A stretch of DNA of 64,000 bases from Serinus canaria (GCF_022539315.1 NC_066323.1:10591219-10655218); one strand, 5' to 3'. Counted from the stretch's first letter, positions 15,191 through 29,226 are shown. Made by a program: numbers and translations. Notes: generated by a model not told the origin, from the sequence alone.

Positions 15191-15240
15191 GAAGACATAT
15201 TTACAATAGGACAGTGGCCTATTGTAAATATGAAATCTTC
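15191..15240. repeat. Perfect 15-bp inverted repeat (hairpin)
   Basis: The left arm at 15196-15210 (CATATTTACAATAGG) pairs perfectly with the right arm at 15218-15232 across a 7-nt loop. Five further pairs (GAAGA with TCTTC) extend the stem after a 3-nt AAA bulge, for 20 pairs in total. It lies in the presumed P3H2 intron. It could be a fold-back remnant of a small DNA transposon, a small-RNA precursor, or a chance palindrome. The total stem is short for a microRNA precursor. Confidence 0.8.
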
Positions 15241-18200
15241 TACTATGAACTAGGAGAAAAAGTGAAAACAATTTTTGGACATGTTTCAGCAATGTGAAAA
15301 CCCAATGCACACTACCTGAGAATAACCCTGGTTAAACCTCTCTGCCTTCCTGGCCTGGAGGATGAGTCCCTCCTGAGGAAGGACCAAATCCCCCCCCAAA
15401 GAGTGCTGGCTCTTCCATACACCTGGCACAGAGGCTCTAGGAAGGGAAAGCAGAGCTACATGGCCTTCAAAACCTTCCAAAGTGACAAGCTGAGAGACAT
15501 GGACAGCAGCTGTGTGCTTTGTGCAGGGCTGAGACCCTGTGAGGCATGGCCACCAGCTCCCTCTCTCCCAGGCACAGTGAGCCTGCCTGGCTGCTTCAGC
15601 CCCAGCAGGAACTCTTGCTCTGGTTTTCTACAGGAGGAAGTTCAAATCCAACCTTTTGGCAAGTTCCTCCTTTTAAAACAAACAAACAAACCCATCGCTA
15701 CCCATCCTCCTCAAACCCTGGCACAGACAAGTGCCCCTCAATAGAACAGCATCCCCATGACCTCCTCCTCCAGTTTGGCACTGGAGTCTGCCAAACACAC
15801 CTGATGCTGTGACTCCTTTCCCCAATTCCTTTGCCACTTCTCTTTCCTGTCCCACTTTTCTTGCTTACATTTCTCTTTCAGCTCTCCCATGGGTGGAAGA
15901 CAAAGTGAAACATGCTCCAGAGCTGAAATTACAGTTCACCTCGTGAATTTGAAATCAAGCAGAGTATCAGCTTTCCAAAACAAATCTCAGTGGATATTGA
16001 AATAATTATTTTTCCAGAATGATTTTTTTGTTTGTTTAAAGTAAAGCAATATGAAAAATAGATAAAGCCTTGCTGGAAAGAGAGAATCCCTCTCAGCAAC
16101 TCCTCAAGCAGTGCAGCTGAGACAAAATGAGCTGTCAGCCCCAGGGCTGATGGGTCTGACTCCCCTTGCAGTAGCCCATCCTGATTGTAGGAGTCTTGAT
16201 GGTGAAGTTCACCAGAAAGAAGTAGGGATGTGTGTAGAAAAGATTCACAGGGTAATTTATGGTGAGCTACAGAATGGGATTTATGACCATAAATGGCTCA
16301 TTGGGCCATAAAGTCGTGGGACAGAGGGATGGGATTGGGTTTAGGACATTAGGACATTTAGGACACTTCACCCTTCATGCTCAGCCAGATGAGTCCTGTG
16401 AAATGAAAGCTGCTGCCGCTGGACAAGGCATCTGGCTTTCCACATTCAGTCCAGGTCCCAACCAGAAAATGTTTGTAACTCAGGAACCACTCCAAAGAAA
16501 ACCCTTGAGTCACATTTTTTACCATGATCCTATCAGGCTTTGAAGGCCTAAAACAAGGACAACCATTATTCTGCGGCCTGATGATGATTTTGGACTCCCA
16601 CTCATCTGAAATGCTCAATTTCCCCAGGTCCCAGGGATGTTATCAGGTTTTGAGGGCCCTTTAAACAGCAGCAGCAGCAACTCAAGGAGAAACATCTGGA
16701 ATAAACATACCAAAGGTACTGAAGTCAGTGAGATCTCTGCAAAGGTTGTAAGGAACACCTGGCTGCAAATGTCTGCTGTATGGAGCACAGACCCTACTCT
16801 GCTGCCTGAGGAGCAGCTTTAACAAAGGGCTGGAAGCTGACCTGCCCTGGACCTGCATGGCTGACAGCCACATCTCCTCTTTCACGTGCAGGACAGTTGT
16901 GACAGTGCATTGTCACAGCTGGATGACTGCTCTCCTCTGAGGGGACAGTTAGCTCGTGCCCTGCTAATAGGCCAGGCAGCACTACTGACTCTGAGCAAAC
17001 TGCTCCATAATTGGCCTTTTCAGAGCAGGACATCTTTAATTAATCTGCTACTGTTTGTGTGTGCTGTTCCTGCTGGAACTCCCTCACGGAGCACGGACAC
17101 CACGCAGCGCATCCGACATTCCCCAAATTTGTGATGTCAGCCCTGCCTCGCACACCGAGTGCCTGGTGTGCAATTATTGCACATCAAACTCATTCCACAG
17201 ATGGGAAAATCAGGGCTGGGAGTGCTGGGCTGCAGCAGACCCAGCCACTGCTGTCCTGCTCCCTGGACTGTCCTGGAGTCTGGGTCACAGGCTCCCAAAT
17301 CAAGCACACTTGGGGTGATCAGGGGGCTGCTGTGCCTGAGCCCGAGGTCTGCCAGATCTCATCTGAGCTCTGTGCAGAACAAAAACCCAACAGGCTGCAT
17401 CCAACACACACACTTCAATGCACAGTGCAGCTGTGCCTTACTAAGTCATCAGGCATCAACCTGAGTCATTAGAACAGATGTGAGTCCACAGCAAGTACAG
17501 GCACCACTTCAGCTCTTTTTCTTTCTGAATTAGCTGCATCACACTCCCTTCTGTTTATCCTTACAACATCCATCCCAGTGCTTTCACATTAAAGGACAGG
17601 TACAGCATTAGACATTGTACACAGCTTCACTGCTAATATCAGCAGGTCTCAAATCCAGACACCTGTGAGGACTCTGCTAAATCCATCACCAATGTACAGT
17701 GCAGTCCATCAGTCAGAGCAGTTGTCCTCAGCATGGACCAAGATCAAAGTGTGCAGCTCAGAAGGCTTCAAACCCTGCTATTTTCAGCAGCCTTTGGTAC
17801 ATATCTCTGCCTGAAATTCCCTAGCACTGACATCCTTCTGCTGTCACCCGTCACTGGCTGGACAAAGTCTCTGATTGCACTCAGCAGCACCCTGGCTCTG
17901 AAACAAGAGATAGCTGAGTGCTGCTTTTTGGCTTATAATGCTAAGCAAAAGCAGATCTAGTGTTCTGTGCTCAGGACTGCTAAAGCACTAAGTGTAGATA
18001 ACAGCAGAGAGCCAAGCCTGCTGGCACTTCAAAGGGACAATACAGCACAGCCAAAATTCTACTGCAGTTTTGCAGCAGGGGAATCTACAAGGATAACCTC
18101 CAAAATGCCTGATGATCCTCCTGACAGAGAGGAAACACTATGAAAAGAAAAGCAGATTCTCCCTTCCTTGTCTTCCTACAATTTTTACCTTTTCAGCCCA

Positions 18201-20208
18201 ATGACTCAAGTGGAAACAGCAAAATTAAAACAGTTGAACTCTCAGCTGTCTGGGCTTAGGTCTCCTCCCTCAATAGCACAGAATAACTTCCAAAGCTGCC
18301 ATTAAGTGGCTTAAATAAGATGGACAGTAAAGTGGTTGACATAATGCACTATTGACCCAGCTGTTCCATTGACCAACTGGCATTTTAAAGCACTGATAGC
18401 ATTCACTTGGCACAGTAATCTTGATCACTTCCCAAACCAGGCCTTTCTAGGCTTGAGTACATTCTTAGCCCAATGAAATAATCCCTCACTCAGGGGCTAA
18501 GCACTGCTGGCTCTTACACCTGAGCACTCCCTCCCATCTCAGGCAGACTAACACCAGGAGGGTTTTCCTGTCCATCTCCCCAGTTCCATGCACATCTGTG
18601 CCCACACACAGAGCATGCAAGAGCTCAGCTGGCAATCCTGCTGAGCAGGACTTTGTTATTCAGCACAGGTTGGCTGCAATACCAAAGCAACCCCAGAGAG
18701 CAGCACAGAAGGTCCCAAGGGACCTGGAACCCTTTCTGAGCAGGGCTCCACCACTTAGGAGCTGAGCTGTAACATCCACCATGTAAAACAGCAGCAGAGA
18801 GACAGGAATGTAAACAATAAGCCTGAAACATGCAAACCTTCACTATCTAATATTTCTCAAAAGCATCATGAAGGACACTATGGCTTCTACACTGTGCTTT
18901 TCAAGACAGCTGAGTGAATCGATTGCTGGCAACCCAGTGACAACTTTAAGAGCTGTAACTTTCAAAGAGAAAGCCCAGATGAATGATTATTCAGGTCTCT
19001 TTACCTGGTTTGGTTTGATTCAAAAAGGATTAGAAGCTAAAAATGGTTCATTTACAAGTCTGTCATCTAGCCAGATTTCCCAGCAAGGATCCACAAATAT
19101 ATTTGGAAAACAGAAGCACAGTGATTAAAGAAACAGTGATTTGGAGTTAAAAACACCACTGTGGGAAGCCTTGTGCTACAGTGCAAAAGTCATTTTCTAG
19201 GGACTGTTTTGCTGAACAACCCAAACAGTAATCAGGTTGGAATGAGTCTCCCAAGATGGGAAAATCTCTTTTGTTAAGCCCAGATCTCAGTTTGGCAACA
19301 TTCAAAGAATCATAGCCTACTCCAACTCCCAGAGCTTCAGCTATCACATGGAAGAATCCAGCTGCCAAAACTGAAACTGCCCTGCACATCCCAGGCCATC
19401 AGGGAGCTACAAGCCCTGTCCTCTACAAAGCAGTGCCTTGCAGAGCTGCCTCCTCTCACACTGCTTGCACAACCAGGCACTGATGTCCCAAGTTGTGCTT
19501 TTGTTACACCCAAGTCACTGAGGCTACAGGAATGAGACCTGAGTCCAGCATAAAGCACTGAGTGTGGGTAGGATCTGCCCCTTTGGAGGCTGGTGAGTCT
19601 GGGCAAGGAGTGCTCAGGGTACAGTGAGAAAGATTCTGCAGTTTGGGTGGTGGAGAGCAAACTCCAGCAGCAGGAAGGGCAGCTCAGAGAGCACACAAAG
19701 GTCATGCTGATGGCAGAGAGTGCAACAGCTTCTGCTCCCCCATGCAGGCAAAAGTGCTGCATGAAGCCAGTCTGAGCCTGGCTTCAGCTGGGACTCAGCT
19801 GGAGACACAGCCCAGACATGGACATGACCTGGGGAAACAGCTCTGGGGGAGCTTGAGGATATCCTCTGTATCCTCACACACACACATGCCTGCAGTGAGC
19901 TTCCACAACCTTGCAGCCCAGCCTAGGATGCTCAGAAGGGACGTGCAGTTGACAGCTGAGTGGACAAGCTGCTTCCTAAAGTGGCACATCACTGTTTTAG
20001 TTGGTACTTGCCTGCCTTGTAGCAGGATCCAAGCTGAAACCAAGTTTTACTGAGCAGCACCCCAGAGAGCCAAGGTAGCTCTGTGGGCTGCAGGAGTCTG
20101 TGACTGACCCTGGAGTGACAACTCCAGAGAAGCAGCAGAGCCACCAGGGTGCAACACTTGTGTTAAAGAAAATGGACTAGGGCTGCCAAGCAAAGAACCA
20201 CCATCTGC

Positions 20209-20255
20209 CAAAAGACATTTAAAAGATATTTAAAAGATCTTAAAAGATATTTAAG
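20209..20255. repeat. Short A/T-rich tandem repeat
   Basis: Four imperfect copies of an AAAAGATATTT-like unit (AAAGACATTT, AAAAGATATTT, AAAAGATCTT, AAAAGATATTT) follow one another. This is local replication slippage with no coding potential. Confidence 0.65.
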
Positions 20256-21745
20256 GCAAAGGGAACAGTGGTGACCAGCAGCCCACAGCGGGATATGCAG
20301 TTAGAGCAGCACCCTGCAATGCCTACACACAGTGTGCTGAGTACACCAGGGTAATTAAGAGCCCAAGATGCCCCAGCACCACAGGCTCAGCAAACCCTGC
20401 CCCAACCACCTGCTGTCAGCAGCACAGATCAGGATCTGCATCTCCATGCAATAAAAGCCTCTCCCAAAGCAGCCTTTCCTCAGCCACCTCTGGAGATCAG
20501 GGCATCTCACAACTCTTGGTTAACAGTCTGCAAACACATCCCCAGGATCAGTGCTGCCCACAGGTAAGAAAACTCCTGTCCATTCTCATTCTCTGCAACA
20601 GAGAGGCCAGCAGCTCCATAGATAGGAAAAAATGCAGAGAAGACACATTTTCCTCTCTTTCACTAAAATCTTCCTTTCAGACTATTTCAATGAAACTTTG
20701 TCATTTTTCTGCTTCCAAAGACAGAGTAACTCAGGTCACAGATGCCCCAGAATATATATAAACCTTAGAACAGGGTGTGCCTTGGCAAAAACCACTTTAA
20801 AAGCAGCTTTCTAAGCAAGGGAACCAACAGACTGTGCTTCAGTCCCTGGGCAGTCACAGCAACACCTTCAGCAAATATTCTGAAGGATATTTTCCAAGCT
20901 TTTTCTCTCTGTACCCCGCTGATCTTTCCTGGGAAGGAATATGGCTGGCTCCATCTTCAAAAGAAGCTGCACTCATAGCCCTGGGCAATGAACTTCAGCA
21001 CATCTCCCCACTGCACCCTCGGGAGTCCAGCCCTGACCTCAAAGAGCTGTGGATGTAGGCAGTGCCCTGCTTGCAACACTTTGGGGCAGGATTTACCCAC
21101 CCTTCTTTTTTCAGGCAGAAGGCTCTGTGGATTCATGTGCTCCCACCTCTAACTTTGACAGGACACAGCACAGTCTCAGGCTCATCTTCCTGCAGGGATA
21201 TGATGTGAGATCAAGGCCACCATTGCAGCTGCTTTGGAAAACCCATGGTGAAAAGCAGCATGTTGGTGTCTAACAAGCATTTTTGTGATGTTTCTGATTT
21301 TTTTTTTAGTTTGGGTGCACCAGGTACATTCTGGTGGTGCAGTCAATTTCTGACAATGTCCCTTCATTTTCCTCTCACAAATTTTCTGCACCTTTCCAGA
21401 TGTTCCCATAACCCTTAATAAAACCTTCAGTGCTGCAAAGACAGAATTTTCTCCTGTCTGTGACTAACCCACACGTAAAACCTGCTGACTGCTCTGCACC
21501 CCTGGTGCTGGTGACATTCTCCTGAGCTGCCTGCCTGCAAACTCTGCCTGACATGAGAAACAGCATTAGAGCAGGGAGCAGGGGACAGTGGCCACTGTCA
21601 CCAGGCCACCTCTCAATGGCTGCGAGGGGACACGTTCTCTGTCATACCAGCACAGTCAATGTGCTGTCCCACACCCTATCTGCTTCCCATCCCAGCACCA
21701 GCACAGACTCAGCCTTTCATCCAATCCTGAAAGAACGTGTTTTTC

Positions 21746-21750
<5 letters not shown>

Positions 21751-21777
<27 letters not shown>
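21751..21777. repeat. Poly-T tract (27 T)
   Basis: An uninterrupted run of 27 T. No direct duplication or retrogene-like body was recognised beside it, so its origin (tail of an antisense retrocopy versus slippage) is undetermined. Confidence 0.9.
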
Positions 21778-21779
<2 letters not shown>

Positions 21780-22005
21780 GTGAACAAGAAGCTACAAGTG
21801 AGTATTTGGCCTTCACAACTTATGGGCTGCAGCCAAACCCTGCCATATGTTCCAGCTAATACATGTGGGCTTTGCTTCTCATCCAAGAAAGAAAAAAAAG
21901 GACATTTATGAGTTGGGATTCAGCAGGATCATGTGGGAAGGAAGGGGTGGGGAAGTGATGCTATTTTGGTTGCTGTAATTATTTGGTGGCCAAATCCCTG
22001 ACCCT

Positions 22006-22013
22006 TGACGTCA
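22006..22013. promoter_or_regulatory. Perfect CRE palindrome
   Basis: TGACGTCA is the full CREB/ATF palindrome, in a CpG-poor stretch about 8 kb inside the presumed intron. Because CpG decays quickly in unselected methylated DNA, an intact copy is mildly suggestive of a regulatory site. Function is inferred only. Confidence 0.35.
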
Positions 22014-25000
22014 GCCCTGGAGGGTCTGTTTAAGTGACCAGTTGTCATGGAAAGGAGAAGGACTGGTTGGGAAGTTCAGGCTGATGAGGAACAGCCCTTT
22101 GCTGCCTGAACCCACCCACAGGCAGACCCCCTGCCTTCATTAGTCACCACCAGCTCATGGCCAAGAAATAAAAATGTCAATACCGTCTTGCTGATACATT
22201 GGCTGGGAACACAAGCATGCAGGGAAGTTCGTGCCCTCCTTCCTGCCATCCCTTACTGCTGAGACACACGGGCCAAGTCCTGAGCTCAGCTTCCCCGGTG
22301 CTACAGCACAGAAACTCCAGGGCCCTCAGCTGGGTCACTCCGGGTTCACATCCATTTATCCAAACTCAGCCTGGCCTCACTCCAGGCTACACACATGGAA
22401 ATATGCCCTGTGCAAAGTACAGGGGTTCCTACTCCTTGGGAACAAACCCAATCACAATGACTAATTCATACCACCTCCAAAGGAAAAAACTAAGATAAAT
22501 AACCCCTCCATTCCTTGCTCCAGACGTCCAGCAGTGCTTTGAGCCCAGAATCCTGCTAGCAAGGCTCCAGCAGTGCACAGGAGATTGGCAGTAAAGCAAC
22601 AGCTACTGACAGGATGGTTTCTCACCACTGCCAGGGCCATCCACGATGAAATCATCAGTTGTACAAGAAATTGGAATAATCCTTGCTGAAACCTCAGCCA
22701 CAACTCAAGAGTGCTGGGCACAAGTTTGCTTAGCAGAGCTAAGCTGCATTGCTCATTCACATGCAGTCCATCATCAGCTGCCGTTTGTTATTCCTGTGGC
22801 CAAGGACAACAAAAGGGCTCTGCAGAAGCCAGAGCAGAGCTCTCGGACGTATGGATGAGATTTAACAGGCAGCTCACAAAGCCACTTAACAAATCCCAGC
22901 ACGCCACGGCAAATGGACAGGGCAGTGCAGCAGCAGGGCTCTGCCAAGGAGCAGCCAGCAGGGGAAAGTGCAATAACCCCAAGAAACTAAGGAGATGCAA
23001 GAGCAGGGAAGGGTCAGGTTCCTGGGTCCCATCCCAGCAGCAGGAGTCTGGGCTCTGTTGGTGCCCAGTTTTGTTCCACTTGGGATATTAACCTGCACTG
23101 GGAGGCCTTTAGATCAAGGTCTCAAAAAATCCACTCAAACCATGTGAGTCATACCTGCCTCATCCATCATCCAAGCCACATCACCAGAAATAAGGAGGAA
23201 TTCAGGGTTACCTTGTTTTCTCCAAAAGACTGCAAAATATTGCAGGCTGGGACCCACTGCACTGGGTCTATAATTAGTATGTTTTTCTATATGGCATATT
23301 TTGAAGCCCTGGCACAAATGCATAGCCGTGAAATGAGAAAGAGGAATTGGGCATGACAAAAGGAGCAGCCCTGGCTATCAAGTGGATGACTACCAGGCTG
23401 TATGAAATGAGCTTAGTGGGTCCCAGACCAGTAGATGTTTACTGGTTGTGTCCTGATTTGCTGGGCAGTGCTGAAAGAAAACAACCAAATGCAAACACTC
23501 AAAAAACAAAAGAAACCAGCAGAAAATCACTACAAACAGCTAGTCAAATTTTTAGTACATCTCAAGCCCATACTCAAGTCCAAAAAGTCGAGACAGACTC
23601 CTGTGAAGACACTGATACACCTTCATGACAAAGATGTACCTAGTCTGCATTTGCTGGCAGCAGAATTGAACCACTGGGTCACCTCTTTCCCTCTTTGACA
23701 ACACTTTCAACTCTAAACATTTTAGAAGCATTTCATTCGAAATGGTCAGCAAGAACAGGAGCAGGGGCAGTTGAGTCAATGTCCCAGGCTTAGGGCAGGA
23801 CTAAATATCCTGCTCTAAACCCAGGACACTGACCCAACCATCCAGACTCAAAGTTTTCCATCCCCATAAACTGAGTTTATTTTTGTCCTAAATAATTTTA
23901 ACTTTCTGAGCACCAACATTTACCCTCTGCTGAGGAGTAGGAATGCTTTCTCAGAAAATCTAAATAAAGAGACGTTCCAAGAGATTAAGTCTCAGATCTG
24001 TTTATTTACCCAGTATCTGAGTAATACCAATTCTCAAGATTGAAGATAAATAAACACCACTAATAGTAAAAATCCAAATAATAATGATTTTCTGACAGTT
24101 TTACCATAGGTCTTCATCTGAGATGTCACATAAATCCTGCAAAAACAAGACCAACTGCACAGGCAGACTTTGCAGGACAGGTGGTGCCTGTGGTGAGAAA
24201 CACCTGCTCCCCCAAAGACTTTAAAGTAAGAAGTTTTACACATTATTCTGTGTCGATGCCCACGAGATGCTGCATGTGAAACCACATTTCCCCAAAGGCT
24301 GTGGCTCACCCCAGGACAGGACCCCATTATCTGCTTAGGTCCATGCAGCACTGTGGCTCAAAGAAAAACTGAGCAAAACATTAATGGAAAACAGCAGTCC
24401 TTGAGTGAAACAAACCAAATTCCCTAAGCAACTACATTGGTGTGAATGCAGAATTGCTCCACAGCCCCTAGGTAGGTGATCCACTTGCCTCTCACAGAGA
24501 CAAAAATCTTGGTCCTGTGAAACACACAGAGGTGGGCAGCGAGTAGTTACTGGAGGTGGGAAGGATTTGGTTGAAGTGTCTCAACAACCACTCTCCTGAG
24601 GGTTGGTACACTCAGACACCCAAAGGTGGCTGGTGGAGAGATCACATAAGCACTGGCAGAGGACAGAACAACCAGACTGGAGAGCTTAAAGGCCAAGGTT
24701 TACACTCACAACTCCCCTCCCTTGGGTCTGGATTGTCATAAATACGGAGTTTTCAAAGGCAGAACTGGAGTTGGGCAATAGACTGTATCACAAGTGTTTC
24801 TGAAGTTTGGCCTCACACTTGTCCCTTTTGTTTTTCTCCTGTGGCCTTTTATCAAGTGATTATTGTGCCTGTTGCATTTCAGACGTCTTGGTGGTATGGG
24901 TGGGCAGGACAGCCCAGAGTGACCCAAGGACACACTCACAGTGGTGCCTCCAGCACTGCCCCATCTGCTGCAGTGTGGAAAACCCAGCACTGAAGATAAA

Positions 25001-26527
25001 AGTGGAAGTTCTCCCAAAACAAGACCTTGTTTTTTTAAAAAAAGAAATAGCTTTAAAGAACAAATAAACAGTCTCTCCTACAACTCAGAAAACCTAAACA
25101 TTATTGTTTTATGCTTGCAACACATGAAGTCATGATGGTAACAGAACTGAAAGACATCTCAGACATGGCAAGGGGGAGCTCAAGCCAAAGACGGGATAAG
25201 CCAGACATAGTCACGCTCTTGCCCCTTTTGCTCCACCTACAATCTGGCATTACTAAGAGAGAAGCAATGTCCAACATGCTGGGGACTTGTTTTATTTATT
25301 GTTTTAAACCCAAGCACAGGCTAAAAGGCTTTTTCTCATCTAGATCCAAGGCTGATGGTTACAGACCACGTACGTACAATTCCTGCCATGCTTCACCGAT
25401 GTGCAACGGGGCATCCAGCAAAGTGGGGAGACAAGACCACTGCAACTCAGTATTTACAAACTGGGAGGAAGTGCTCAGCAACAGCACACCACTATCCACA
25501 GAAAATTAAAGCAGGCTATAGCCATCAACCCAGCAAGCAGGCTGGGGAATGCTGAGGCTGGTAAAAAGATGAGACAAAGGAAACAGACCTCAAGGGGAGA
25601 GTCAGTAAGCAGAAGAGAAATAAGATTTGGTTTTGCAATCAACACAGTGATCAACTTTTCCAGGTTACTCCTTGTTTTTGGACCAAGCTGACTTGTAGAA
25701 GTTAGACTGGGGACTGGAAGTAGTGCTCTGTCACAGGGTTCATGGCAGACCACCCAGAGCAAGCTCCAACACGGCTCCTGAGTCAGCAGCTCACAGCAGC
25801 AAACACTGTCACAGTGTACATTGTGTACATTTCCTCCTCCTCTCACTCTCAGAGCTAGAAAAACTCCAAAAAGCAGGGTTAGGAACATCATGGCCTGCAG
25901 GCTAGGTTTTTACAGAAACAAGATGACTACAGCAGCAAAACAAGAAGGACATGACTAATAAAACATTTAAGAGGGCAAAGTGATCCTGCCACACCCACCT
26001 GCCAAGCCCAGGGGTTTTTGCTTTGACAAAGACCGAGCAGCCAGCACAGAACTGAGACTCACCAGCATTTGGCAAACTGTCCAGCATGGGACAAGACAGC
26101 AGAAACCCACTGAAGAACCTTTTCACTGTGGCTGGAGAGCCCACTACATGCATTCCATGTTTTAATCTCCTCTGTTTCCACTCCTTCTCAAACCCACCCC
26201 ACCCTAACTGCCTCCAGCAGATGCACCCACTCTATTTATAAATTACCTGAAAACACCAGCCATCCTAGGAAAAGGAGGAGTCCTTCTACTTAAATACACA
26301 TTGAGAAGCCACAAAGTAGTCTTGCAAACACATGTGGATTTGTGCTGCTTGTTCAATGCAATCTGTCTACAGTCTGTAGAGTCTGCAGTCAACTTCAGCA
26401 ACCTGATCCCAAGCCCAAAGCTGACAGAGACCCTTAGCTGAACCCACAAGCTGTCCCATTCCTGCAGTGCACCACAGCCTCTCCCCACATCATGCCAGAG
26501 TCACCAGTAACACTCAGATCATGTCTG

Positions 26528-26571
26528 TGAAACAGAAAGGTGGTCTTCAGAAGACCACTGTTTCTGTTTCA
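26528..26571. repeat. Near-perfect inverted repeat (hairpin)
   Basis: The left arm at 26528-26548 and the right arm at 26550-26571 share TGAAACAGAAA and GTGGTCTTC blocks, separated by one mismatch/bulge. They are joined by a single-base centre (TTC-A-GAA). The result is about 20 pairs with almost no loop, which favours a cruciform or a fold-back element remnant over a microRNA precursor. Confidence 0.8.
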
Positions 26572-29067
26572 GAAAAGTATAGATAAATTAGGAAATAATT
26601 GATAGGATGATGGGGATGATCACATCAAAGACTGATAGAACATGTTTTTGTAGAGGGATAGAACTGGTATTTCACCTACACTCATCATCACCTCCTGGCC
26701 CCTTTACAATGCTCTATGCAGGAATATCTTCAGCATCTGCTAAGAAGCAGGAGCAATGCAGCCCAGTGCAGCTGCTGCTACTGTCCAATTTGAAAAGTCC
26801 CCAAAAAAAAACAGAAAAAAAAAAAAAGGAGCAAAAGAAGTCCAAAACTTCCAAATCTAGCACCAGTTTTCCAGCAATTCACTGCAGAGTCTCATTCACA
26901 TCATCACAACTGGGCCAGGCTGTGCTGGTGTTCGTTCTGCAGTGAGAGACCAGAGGCAGTGGGACACCCCAACCTGTTCCCAGGCCACCACAAGGCAGTG
27001 GGGAGCCCTGCCTGCTCCCAGGGCATCTGGGTGGCTCTGCTGCTCCCAAAACAACAGAGGCACACGCAGTGATGGCCAATGTTAGGCTGTGCATCTGTCA
27101 AGCAGGACTGAAAGCCTTTGCTTTTCCTGCCCCACAGGAGTGTTGCAAGGATTAGTTCATGTATATTCAGCACCGGTTTTCAAAGCTCTGCACAAGAGCC
27201 AAACCCTTCCATTTTTTCATCTGTTCCTTGCTCTGTCACTCCCTCCTGACGGGATGTGTTTCTCCCCTCCTGAGAAACAAACAAGCACGAGGTCAGCAAG
27301 AGTGGGAGGTGGGAAGCACATTCCAGACTGCTCCTCTTCTCTCAAACCACAAATGGCACCAAACCCTGCCATCCTCCCAGTGCTCAGCATCCTGGCCTCG
27401 TGATGCAGCCCAGGGAGGAGCTGGACAGGGTACACAGCAGGGTGTTTAACCTCATCTCATTTCCTCTTCGGTTTCAAGAAGCAAAACACAAGGGTGAAGT
27501 GGCCACCCCCAGAGCTGTGCAGCCTGTCTGTGCACCCACAGCAAGGCAGGGGGGCTCTGCACAAGCCCCACTTGGAAGCTCCCCTTTTCAGACAAAATGC
27601 TGAGCAGTTGCTGCAGCCAAAGTCAACCCAGAGGATGTGGAGCTGATGCATCCCAACCCCCAGGGAACATGCCAAAGCCTTGGCACTCAGCCTTGGCATG
27701 AGGGAATGGTTCACATCCAAGTGTACGACAGCAGACCTCGTGTTTGGTGCAAGTGCAGGCAAATCCCATCTGGGGTATTTTCTCCTGTGCACAGACTTGT
27801 TGAGCAAGAGCAAAAGGGCAATCCTGGGAGCAGAGCTCAAGTACAGGCAGCAGCCAGGTGAGGACGTGGAAAAATCACTGCAGGGTGCTGTGAGGGACCA
27901 GGCTGGTCAGAGTGCTGCTTACAAAACCCAAGAGAATCAGAAAGGGTGAAAGAAAGAGGTATTAAAAACATGAACAAATCTAATCAGAGAGTAGCATCCC
28001 TTGGCTCCAATGCCTGACACCCAGACAGCCATGCAGATAACAAGAACATCCACTACTCCATCTGAGAGCAGTGAAATCAGTGCTAGCATGAACATAAAAT
28101 CCCCAGATGTTGCAAAAGCAAATTAAGATGAGTCACACATAAAATAAATTTTAAAAGGGCTGTTTTCAACACATTGCTTTGATAAGCTTAGAATGCCATT
28201 TTAAATGAGCAAAACAACCTCAGTCTCAGTAGAAGTATATATGCAAGAACAGCTCCTACCCCAAAATTTTCTGGCATTTTATATATCAATTTTACTGAAG
28301 TGGGAGACAAAACCCCTATTATTTAATTTAGAGGAAAGTTCTTCAGTGAGATTGACATCAGGGAGACTGAAAGAAGCTTTGAAATCAGATTAAGAAATCA
28401 ATTTTTTAGCATGACAGATTTTGCGTCACTTCCCACAGATGCTGACACTACATAGAATATCTTTTATAGTAAGGACCATCAGCTGCACTGGCACTGCACA
28501 CAAGACAAATTATAGTTCCAGTTCACCCCCAGGATTTCTTTCAGGAACTCTATGCATCACATGGCCACTAGAGTTTAAACCAATGCAGTTCTAGTCCCTG
28601 ACTTGTAAAACTGACAGTAAGGCAATGACAGAAAAGGAAGCATAGAAAAAGCAATGTTGCTCTGATTTTCCACTAGGTTTGAATGCTGATGGTTTGCCTC
28701 CTTGATGTTGCTGCACCACAGGCACCAGCACTGCCTAGGAAAGATGTTTGCTTCTCCACCTAGAAATGGATTTCAGCAGAATCACCCTCTCTGTGCACCA
28801 CTAGGCAGGTCTTCACCTATTAAGTTGGCTATAGCAACTAAAAGCTTATGAATGTTCTCAAATAAAGCAGAAATCCACAGGGAGATGTTCCAGAAATGCT
28901 CTAAACATTCCGCTTGGCATGAAATGAAATTCCCAGAGTTTCTGTCCTTACTAGTCATGAACAGGAAGACTTACTACAGGTAGCTGGCTTGACAAAGCAC
29001 AAGTCTTGAATGAATAAGAAAAATACCATTATCATGGTGTGGGTTGGTGGGAGGGGGTTGGGTTTTT

Positions 29068-29098
29068 TTTTTTTCCCTCTGGGTTTTTTTCTTCTTTT
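29068..29098. repeat. T-rich simple sequence
   Basis: GTTGGG is followed by T-runs broken by CCCTCTGGG. The tract lies about 650 bp downstream of the exon 1 donor. Read on the minus strand it is purine-rich, so it is not a polypyrimidine tract for P3H2. Confidence 0.5.
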
Positions 29099-29226
29099 TG
29101 GCAAGGAAGTTCAAAGAGTAACACCATTTTTCTCAGGGAAGGCACCAGTTATTAGGCAGAAGTTACTGGGATAAGAGGATGATGCTCAGGATGTCAGCAG
29201 CTGCTAAATACTGACTGCACACCATT

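Noticed and set aside
15638..15650. B-box-like GTTCAAATCC suggesting a tRNA gene
   Set aside because: There is no A box at the right distance and no cloverleaf arms around it.
19230..19320. Possible second CR1 tail (GGTTGGAATG and AAGAATCATAG)
   Set aside because: The two words are in incompatible orientations and the intervening CR1 core is missing.
25475..25891. 138-codon minus-strand frame rich in hydrophobic residues
   Set aside because: It has no recognisable membrane-protein family, no splice context and no supporting promoter. It is likely chance.
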